This document shows, in pieces, positions 58,906 through 64,000 of a DNA stretch of 64,000 bases; position 1 is the first letter of the stretch; each line of letters begins with the position of its first letter. Source of the DNA: Balneolaceae bacterium (GTDB taxonomy: Bacteria; Bacteroidota; Rhodothermia; Balneolales; Balneolaceae); NCBI GenBank assembly GCA_017640665.1, contig JAEPQE010000003.1, positions 372,001 to 436,000 on the forward strand, read 5' to 3'. The notes beneath the pieces were generated by a model that worked only from the letters and a program-made list of their open reading frames with translations, made no database searches and was not told the origin of the DNA. The translations under genes and the position numbers were made by a program.

Positions 58906-59798
58906 GATACACCCACGGTTTGTTGTTCTGTGTTTGAGACCACTGAGAAATAGAAATCCTCTAGCGTGGGAGCGACGGACTCGAAATCATTTCCCGGAGC
59001 GTGATCGGCTAATACATGAATTTGAGTATTTCCGGCAGCTAGTCTGGTGGAGATAACCTGATGAGATTCCCGATAGTCGGAAAGTTCAGTCGCGGGAACA
59101 GTCTTTTTCCAGATTTTACCTTCCAATGTGCTTACGAGTTCTGAAGGATTTCCCTGAACTACCAGCGAACCTTTATCCAGAACCGCCATATTTGAGCATA
59201 AATTGTAGATATCAGCCACAATATGAGTGGATAAAATCACGATGACATTTTCTCCGATTTTACTAAGCAGATTCAGGAAGCGATGTCTTTCTTCCGGGTC
59301 TAATCCGGCTGTGGGTTCATCCACAATGATGATTTGAGGGTTCCCAAGGAGCGCCTGAGCAATCCCAAATCGCTGTCGCATTCCTCCTGAATAAGTATGA
59401 ACATGTTTCTTCCGATGGTCATATAAATTGGTTTGATGCAGTAGCTCCTCGATTTGTCGGCTTCGATCTTTTTTATTTGTGATCCCCTTCAGAACGGCAA
59501 TGTGATGTAGCAATTCAACTGCGGAAACTTTGGGATAGACACCGAATTCCTGGGGCAGATAACCCAAACCTTTTCGTACTACATCGGGATTGTCTTGAAT
59601 GTCTGCTCCATTGAACAGGATTTTACCGGAAGACGGTGATTGAAGGGTAGCGATAGTTCGCATCAAGGAGGATTTACCTGCACCGTTGGCTCCCAGTAGC
59701 CCGTACATTCCATTGCTGATTTCTAGTGACACTTCGTTTAACGCCTGAACCCCGTTGGGATAGGTTTTTGAAATATTTTGAATGTCTAGTGTGTGCAT
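58902..59798 (-). CDS. ABC transporter ATP-binding protein
   Basis: 298 residues from the ATG at 59798, which has AGGTG just upstream; a GTG two codons earlier is less likely. Walker A GANGAGKSS, signature YSGGMRQRFGIAQALL, Walker B IIIVDEPTAGLDPEE, H-loop STHIVADI. The style (GLLGANGAGKSSLMRTIATL) is that of drug/multidrug ATPases paired with ABC-2 permeases. The C-terminal extension (about 225-298) is typical of that group. It is coupled to the downstream permease-peptidase gene by an ATGA overlap, so the two form one transporter. Confidence 0.93.
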   Translation of the reverse strand: MHTLDIQNISKTYPNGVQALNEVSLEISNGMYGLLGANGAGKSSLMRTIATLQSPSSGKILFNGADIQDNPDVVRKGLGYLPQEFGVYPKVSAVELLHHIAVLKGITNKKDRSRQIEELLHQTNLYDHRKKHVHTYSGGMRQRFGIAQALLGNPQIIIVDEPTAGLDPEERHRFLNLLSKIGENVIVILSTHIVADIYNLCSNMAVLDKGSLVVQGNPSELVSTLEGKIWKKTVPATELSDYRESHQVISTRLAAGNTQIHVLADHAPGNDFESVAPTLEDFYFSVVSNTEQQTVGVS

Positions 59799-60007
59799 AA
59801 TCACCTATTAAATGTTGAATTTTGGCAAAACTACGGGGTGTAAATCCCTTTGTTTGGGTGTATAGACGGACAGTACTTTTTTTGCTATCGACAGCATGAA
59901 AACCTGGTTGAACACGGTTCATGTGAAAAAAGAATGGGCTCATGCTAAAAAGGAAACTGTTCGTCATGAAGTAGAGTATCAGTGCCGGATTTCATCTATT
60001 TTTGGTT

Positions 60008-61138
60008 ATGAAAAACCTCTTTCTGAAATACCAGGCCTTTGTAATCGGACCGGTCATTACTTTTGCAATGATTTTGTTTATGCAATACATCGATCTCATC
60101 AGAGTTCCCGGAAACGCATGGATCAGCAATACTTTGGGTTTCTTGTTCTATGCGTATTTTATTTCTCTGGCCGTACATCGCTATCTGAAAAGTGGTGGGA
60201 ATGTATTAAAGGTAGGTACCAGCTTCGTGACGTTAGTAATTGTGATTTTCAGTATCGGGTATTTTACGAGTCATCTTCAGGACAACCCGTTGATGATTTT
60301 GCTGATGATCTCATTCTGGCTGATGTTGTTCTATTTCATTCTCCCGGGTTTCTTTCAAAAGTATCGGATCCTGATTTTTGGACTTTACGGCGGATCAGCG
60401 CTGTTTTTTTTATATGTCAGATTATTCTCAGGTAGTTTCGAGCTTTATGAAACTACCTATAAGGTCTGGGCATTAAGCCTGTTTGTGCTCCCAATTCCCA
60501 TACTTATAATGCTTTGGTTTTACGAGCAATGGAAATGGTTCAGAACATTGAAAGCCGAAAAGGCAGAAGCTGAGTTAGCTCTCTTGAGGAGTCAGGTAAA
60601 CCCTCATTTCTTTTTTAATACACTAAATAATCTGTATTCGTTAGTCGTCCATCAATCGGAAAAAGCACCTGAGGTGATTCTCAAGCTTTCGGATATGATG
60701 CGCTATACCATCTATGAAGGGAAGAAAGATAAAGTCAGCCTGAAAGAAGAAATCGAGTACCTGCAAGGGTATATCGATCTGCATAAAATACGATATCAGA
60801 AAGAGGTTGATATCCGGTTTGAAACTTCTGAGGAATCAGAGCTTCAGATAGCACCCTTACTTTTTATCGTGCCTCTGGAGAACGCCTTCAAACACGGAGT
60901 GGAATCATTACGGGAGGGAGCCTATATCCATGCTTCTGTCAAAACAGATATTCAAAACGAGAAACTGGTTTTTGAAATCAGTAACAATTTTGAAGAAAAG
61001 GAATCGGAGTCTAAAAAAGGGATCGGACTGGAAAATCTACGTCAGCGTTTGGAACTGTTATATCCTGAACAACACCAACTGGATATTGTTAAAGAAGAAG
61101 GCGTATTTACAGTAACACTTCAGCTTGATACGCTATGA
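60008..61138 (+). CDS. LytS-type sensor histidine kinase (His_kinase family)
   Basis: 376 residues from the ATG at 60008; a TTG two codons earlier is in frame. Six membrane segments (about 10-30, 40-60, 72-92, 97-117, 122-142, 152-170) are followed by a short linker helix. The His_kinase domain has phospho-acceptor His200 (LLRSQVNPHFFFNTLNNLY). The HATPase part has PLLFIVPLENAFKHG and KKGIGLENLRQRLELLYP. It is the sensor partner of the LytTR regulator, with which it overlaps by 4 bp. It is divergent from the ABC/M1 transporter operon, which it probably controls. Confidence 0.93.
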   Translation: MKNLFLKYQAFVIGPVITFAMILFMQYIDLIRVPGNAWISNTLGFLFYAYFISLAVHRYLKSGGNVLKVGTSFVTLVIVIFSIGYFTSHLQDNPLMILLMISFWLMLFYFILPGFFQKYRILIFGLYGGSALFFLYVRLFSGSFELYETTYKVWALSLFVLPIPILIMLWFYEQWKWFRTLKAEKAEAELALLRSQVNPHFFFNTLNNLYSLVVHQSEKAPEVILKLSDMMRYTIYEGKKDKVSLKEEIEYLQGYIDLHKIRYQKEVDIRFETSEESELQIAPLLFIVPLENAFKHGVESLREGAYIHASVKTDIQNEKLVFEISNNFEEKESESKKGIGLENLRQRLELLYPEQHQLDIVKEEGVFTVTLQLDTL

Positions 61139-61845
61139 TCAGATGTATAATTGTAGATGACGAACCCTTGGCACATGACCTCGTGAGCACCTTTTGCAAG
61201 CGATTGCCACACCTGGAAGTCGTTGCTCAATGTTACGATGCACTTGAGGCTCTGGAATGGCTCAATTCAAATAAGGTTGACCTCATTTTTTTGGATTTAA
61301 ATATGCCAAAGCTTAAGGGGTTTGAGTTTCTCCGAACGCTTCAGAATCCACCGAAGGTGATTGTCACCACTGCCTATAAAGAACATGCCCTGGAAGGCTA
61401 TGAACTGGCTATAGAAGATTATCTTGTTAAACCTTTCGGTTTCGAGCGCTTTTTGAAGGCGGTAAATAAAGCCATCAGGAGTACATCATTTGAAGCTCCC
61501 AAAGCAGAGATCAGTGAAGAAGAACAAAAGTCTGTATCACGGTTTTTTGTGAAGGGAGAGAAGGAATATCATCAAGTCAATCCGGAGGAGATTCTATTTG
61601 TGGAAGCAAGGGGGAATTATGCCGCTTTATTTATGAAAGAAGGGGAGATTTTAATCCATGAAAAGATATCTGATCTGGAAGAGCTGCTGCCCGGTTCGGA
61701 TTTTATGCGAGTTCATCGGTCATTTATAGTATCCATAGACAAAATCACCACCATTAAGGGCGATATTATAAATATCAGAAACCACGAAGTTCCAATCGGG
61801 CAAACTTATAGTAAAACCATTCGTGAAGTGCTGTTGAAGAGATAA
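61135..61845 (+). CDS. LytTR-family response regulator
   Basis: 236 residues. Receiver domain 1-118 with Asp8/Asp9 (VDDEP), phospho-acceptor Asp54 (LIFLDLNMPKLKGFEFL) and Lys in EDYLVKPF. The LytTR DNA-binding domain is at about 135-236 (ILFVEARGNYAALFMKEGEI; FMRVHRSFIVSIDKIT). It binds direct repeats near promoters in this family. It is translationally coupled to its kinase. Family 2 repeat copy F begins 18 bp after the stop. Confidence 0.95.
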   Translation: MIRCIIVDDEPLAHDLVSTFCKRLPHLEVVAQCYDALEALEWLNSNKVDLIFLDLNMPKLKGFEFLRTLQNPPKVIVTTAYKEHALEGYELAIEDYLVKPFGFERFLKAVNKAIRSTSFEAPKAEISEEEQKSVSRFFVKGEKEYHQVNPEEILFVEARGNYAALFMKEGEILIHEKISDLEELLPGSDFMRVHRSFIVSIDKITTIKGDIINIRNHEVPIGQTYSKTIREVLLKR

Positions 61846-61862
61846 TAGTTGATTTGCTTATT

Positions 61863-62012
61863 TGTCATTGCGAGAAGCTTTGGTTTTAAATCAGGTCTGG
61901 AAAGAAATCGACGAAACAATCTCGTGGAATAGGTTTGGGAGCGTTGATAGGGAGATCACGTCGTCGAGGGTTATTGAAATCGTAGTTTAGTTTACGGGCT
62001 CCTCGTGATGAC
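61863..62012 (+). repeat. Dispersed nested-palindrome repeat, family 2, copy F
   Basis: About 150 bp, complete, nearly identical to copy E at 54201. It occupies the first part of the 480-bp gene-free stretch 61846-62325. Confidence 0.8.
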
Positions 62013-62028
62013 CGTCTGTTTTTTTAAT

Positions 62029-62160
62029 CGTCTTTGCGAGGAGTATATGACTTATAATTAAGACTGGTAAAAAACCGACGAAGCAATCTCATGGAATAGG
62101 TTTAGGAGCGTTGATAGGGAGGTCACGTCGTCGAGGGTTATTGAAATCGTAGTTTAGTAT
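62029..62160 (+). repeat. Dispersed nested-palindrome repeat, family 2, copy G (3' end replaced)
   Basis: It begins CGTCTTTGCGAGGAGTATA, like copy D, 16 bp after copy F. The inner arms are intact, but the outer right arm (GCTCCTCGTGATGAC) is replaced at about 62160 by the family 3 element, a truncation or insertion junction. Confidence 0.75.
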
Positions 62161-62161
62161 A

Positions 62162-62217
62162 AGTCCTCCTTTGAAGGAGGTGGCATTTGATCGATAGATC
62201 AAATGGCGGAGGATGTA
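62162..62217 (+). repeat. Palindromic repeat, family 3
   Basis: TCCTCCTTTGAAGGAGG followed by GCATTTGATCGATAGATCAA then ATGGCGGAGGATG: nested palindromes. A degenerate fragment is at 53473. Between here and 62325 nothing but a degenerate family 4 relative is seen. Confidence 0.6.
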
Positions 62218-62325
62218 AAGGTTTAATTAGAATCCGAAATGCCTTATGATAAGTTGCATCAACAGAATCAGGAGCTTATGGGAATGCGTTACTGAACTGA
62301 GCTACATGACAAGAAGGAAGATTAG

Positions 62326-63027
62326 TTAGGATTCTGTTTCAGTTGAATCTAAAAGATTTTTAGCAGCAATTTGAGCTTCTTTTCTGAAACTTTTGCTTTG
62401 GGTAATACTTTCCAGTTTAGCAATTGAATACTTCTCATATCTTTTTTCGAAACGTTCTATAAGTACTTTATTAGGGCTTTCATCTCTGATCTCTTCCCTT
62501 ACTACCCAAATCTCTTCTTTTTTTATTGATGGAAATAAGGTGTAAACATGAGAAGGCTCTTCTTTAAAAAAGTTTACGAGGTTGATTTCCTCAGCTAAGA
62601 ATCGACTGATATTGAGTGGAGGTTTATTCTCTATATAAAGTTTGTAATACCAATATTCGGAATGAATAGCTCCGGGAGTATATTTACCACCTAAACCTCC
62701 GATATAACTACTTATACATTCAATCTTTTGAATCTGATCTCTTAAATCAAAGGAATAAAGTGCCTTGAATTTCTTTAATGCATCCTGGTCAGATTTATAA
62801 TAATCTCTGCTTAGTAAAAGACCGGGAACTAACTCAAATAACAGAAACGAAAATAGAAGACTTCCAATTATGATCCAGATGGTTGTAATGTCAGAATAGT
62901 CTAAATTCTTAAATCCGGAATATGTTATTATAAATTCAGGACGAAGAACAATAAAGATAAAGCCTAGAATAGCCAAAAATGGCAATGTGCGTTTAACTGG
63001 AGCTATGTAGGTAGAATATTCTGGCAT
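62326..63027 (-). CDS. Hypothetical two-segment membrane protein
   Basis: 233 residues from the ATG at 63027. Two hydrophobic segments (about 13-31 and 48-70) precede a cytoplasmic part of about 160 residues. That part begins with a PH-like stretch (FDLRDQIQKIECISSYIGGL; YWYYKLYIENKPPLNISRFL) and ends in a Lys/Arg/Glu-rich helix. The layout of paired helices followed by a beta-rich domain recalls bacterial PH-domain membrane proteins, but the match is weak. No operon partner; repeats lie downstream. Confidence 0.65.
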   Translation of the reverse strand: MPEYSTYIAPVKRTLPFLAILGFIFIVLRPEFIITYSGFKNLDYSDITTIWIIIGSLLFSFLLFELVPGLLLSRDYYKSDQDALKKFKALYSFDLRDQIQKIECISSYIGGLGGKYTPGAIHSEYWYYKLYIENKPPLNISRFLAEEINLVNFFKEEPSHVYTLFPSIKKEEIWVVREEIRDESPNKVLIERFEKRYEKYSIAKLESITQSKSFRKEAQIAAKNLLDSTETES

Positions 63028-63104
63028 CAATTAAGTAAGTTCAATAACTAAAATTGTATTTCTTAAGAGTGAGTTGGTTTCATAATTTATTTAGTATCAG
63101 GTCT

Positions 63105-63599
63105 TCAATCCAGATTATAATTTACTTGCCAGTAGCCCACATCCATCCATTTGTTGAATTTAAACCCCATTTTCGGGAAGTGAGCAACTTTTTTCATTCC
63201 GAATTTTTCATGTAAAGCGATACTGGCTTCATTAGGTAAACCGATGACTGCTATAATTACTTTAATCCCTTTTTTCTTTAGTCGTTCAAAGAGTTCAGTA
63301 TATAATTTGGTTCCCCATCCTTTGGTAATGATAGCAGGAGAGAGGTAGACCGAAACTTCACACGTTTGTTTATAGCCTTCCCTTGGATTCCATGCTGCTG
63401 AATACGCGTACCCGATGATTTCACTTTCTTCCTCTGCAACTAACCAGAAATGCCCTGAGCTCTGAACCTGTTTTATCTTTTCTCCAAAAAATGCCACATC
63501 CGATTTTTCACACTGCATAGTAGCGTACGAGTGTTCTACGTAATGATTGTAGATCGAAGTAATTGTGGGAGCATCAGAAAGTGTAGCCTCTCTAATCAT
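63105..63599 (-). CDS. GNAT-family N-acetyltransferase (phosphinothricin acetyltransferase-like)
   Basis: 164 residues. The GNAT fold shows IREATLSDAPTITSIYNHYV at the start, ESEIIGYAYSAAWNPREGY in the centre, the acetyl-CoA loop SPAIITKGWGTKLYTELFER (the usual 'Q/RxxGxG/A' appears as KGWGTKL) and GLPNEASIALHEKFGMKKVA. These are hallmarks of the Pat/Bar subfamily, which acetylates phosphinothricin or, in many members, methionine sulfoximine or other amino-acid analogues. The substrate here is not proven. It begins 6 bp after the DUF1080 gene's stop and is probably cotranscribed with it. Confidence 0.9.
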   Translation of the reverse strand: MIREATLSDAPTITSIYNHYVEHSYATMQCEKSDVAFFGEKIKQVQSSGHFWLVAEEESEIIGYAYSAAWNPREGYKQTCEVSVYLSPAIITKGWGTKLYTELFERLKKKGIKVIIAVIGLPNEASIALHEKFGMKKVAHFPKMGFKFNKWMDVGYWQVNYNLD

Positions 63600-63605
63600 G
63601 CTTGC

Positions 63606-64000
63606 TTAAAGTTCACGTATCCTGATATTTCTAAAAGCCACATAATCCCCATGATCTTGTAGACTAATATGACCAGTATTAGATTTGCCCCAGTCGGGGA
63701 AGTCACGGGAAAATTTGCTGTTGGCATAGGCTTCTTCCCACTCATGACTTCCTTCCGTGAATTCCAGCACTTTCAGGCCGTTCAGCCAGTGTTCCACACG
63801 ACCGTTATCGTACACTAATCGTACTTTATTCCATTCTCCGGCAGGATTTAGTTTCTTTTTTTCCGGATCAGGGATAAACATGTCATAGCTGGAGGCGGCC
63901 ATTCGAATGGGTTCAGTTTCTGTTGCTGAGAATTCATCATCAAGTACCTGGTATTCGGGTGCTGTCTCATAATCCTGTCCATACTTTGGATCTTCGACCA
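63606..64000 (-). CDS. DUF1080 (3-keto-disaccharide hydrolase-like) protein, C-terminal part
   Basis: The frame is open across the right window edge, leaving 131 codons of the 3' end. The visible part has YGQDYETAPEYQVLDDEF, EWNKVRLVYDNGRVEHWLNG and ends GHISLQDHGDYVAFRNIRIR, all typical of the DUF1080/LamG-like sandwich. The family binds or cleaves glycosides, including 3-keto-glycosides. Its N-terminus, and any signal peptide, lie outside. An internal ATG at 63902 is not the true start. Confidence 0.9.
   Translation of the reverse strand, partial: VEDPKYGQDYETAPEYQVLDDEFSATETEPIRMAASSYDMFIPDPEKKKLNPAGEWNKVRLVYDNGRVEHWLNGLKVLEFTEGSHEWEEAYANSKFSRDFPDWGKSNTGHISLQDHGDYVAFRNIRIREL

Noticed and set aside
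49154-62160. Repeated palindromes considered as a CRISPR array
   Set aside because: Units are about 150 bp, occur as dispersed pairs rather than a regular repeat-spacer array, and no cas gene is present.

Overview
The window looks like chromosome of a marine or halophilic member of the Balneolota / Bacteroidota-Rhodothermota side of the FCB group (inference). The gene content is typical of that side: a sigma/FecR/STN-type TonB receptor locus, a CBM9-DUF5916 barrel, secreted M14 and tricorn-like peptidases, an ABC-2 permease fused to an M1 peptidase, and many lipoproteins with short lipoboxes. Unlike Bacteroidia, many genes have clear Shine-Dalgarno stretches, and GTG and TTG starts occur. No rRNA, tRNA, CRISPR array, transposase or prophage was seen.

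Layout. 1-5049: TonB receptor (cut by the window edge), FecR anti-sigma factor, two lipoproteins and an ECF sigma factor, all on the minus strand. 5115-10252: M23 peptidase, an NfeD plus two SPFH protein operon, and an MsbA-like ABC exporter. 10408-16034: a tight operon of four paralogous single-pass membrane proteins carrying about 30-residue tandem repeats, downstream of a von Willebrand A lipoprotein. 16212-33542: GH3 glucosidase, threonine/serine dehydratase, CBM9-DUF5916 protein, AsmA-like protein, a two-gene peptidase unit, and a minus-strand run of LEA-2 lipoprotein, MGMT, amidohydrolase, small barrel and PepSY protein. 33600-38329: a small divergent HTH module, a ZnuD-like metal receptor locus whose receptor is frameshifted, and two tandem paralogous membrane proteins. 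38452-49112: pyruvate phosphate dikinase, a MerA/Lpd-like flavoprotein, Amt, a PolB-like exonuclease, asparaginase and an EF-G-like GTPase. 49113-62325: accessory stretch with dispersed palindromic repeats, a TPR histidine kinase/NarL regulator pair, a GIY-YIG nuclease framed by repeats, a lone integron-cassette-like gene with an attC-like site, and an ABC/M1 transporter divergent from a LytS/LytR pair. 62326-64000: a small membrane protein, an acetyltransferase and the end of a DUF1080 gene.

Three things stand out. (1) At 54470-54558 there is an attC-like recombination site directly 3' of a solitary lipoprotein gene, with no integrase in view. (2) About 150-bp nested-palindrome repeats occur in closely spaced direct pairs, and one copy on each side frames a GIY-YIG nuclease gene, as REP sequences frame RAYT genes. 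(3) A four-gene family of membrane-anchored repeat proteins has repeats homogenised within each gene but not between genes. The exact biological roles of (1) to (3) are inference.
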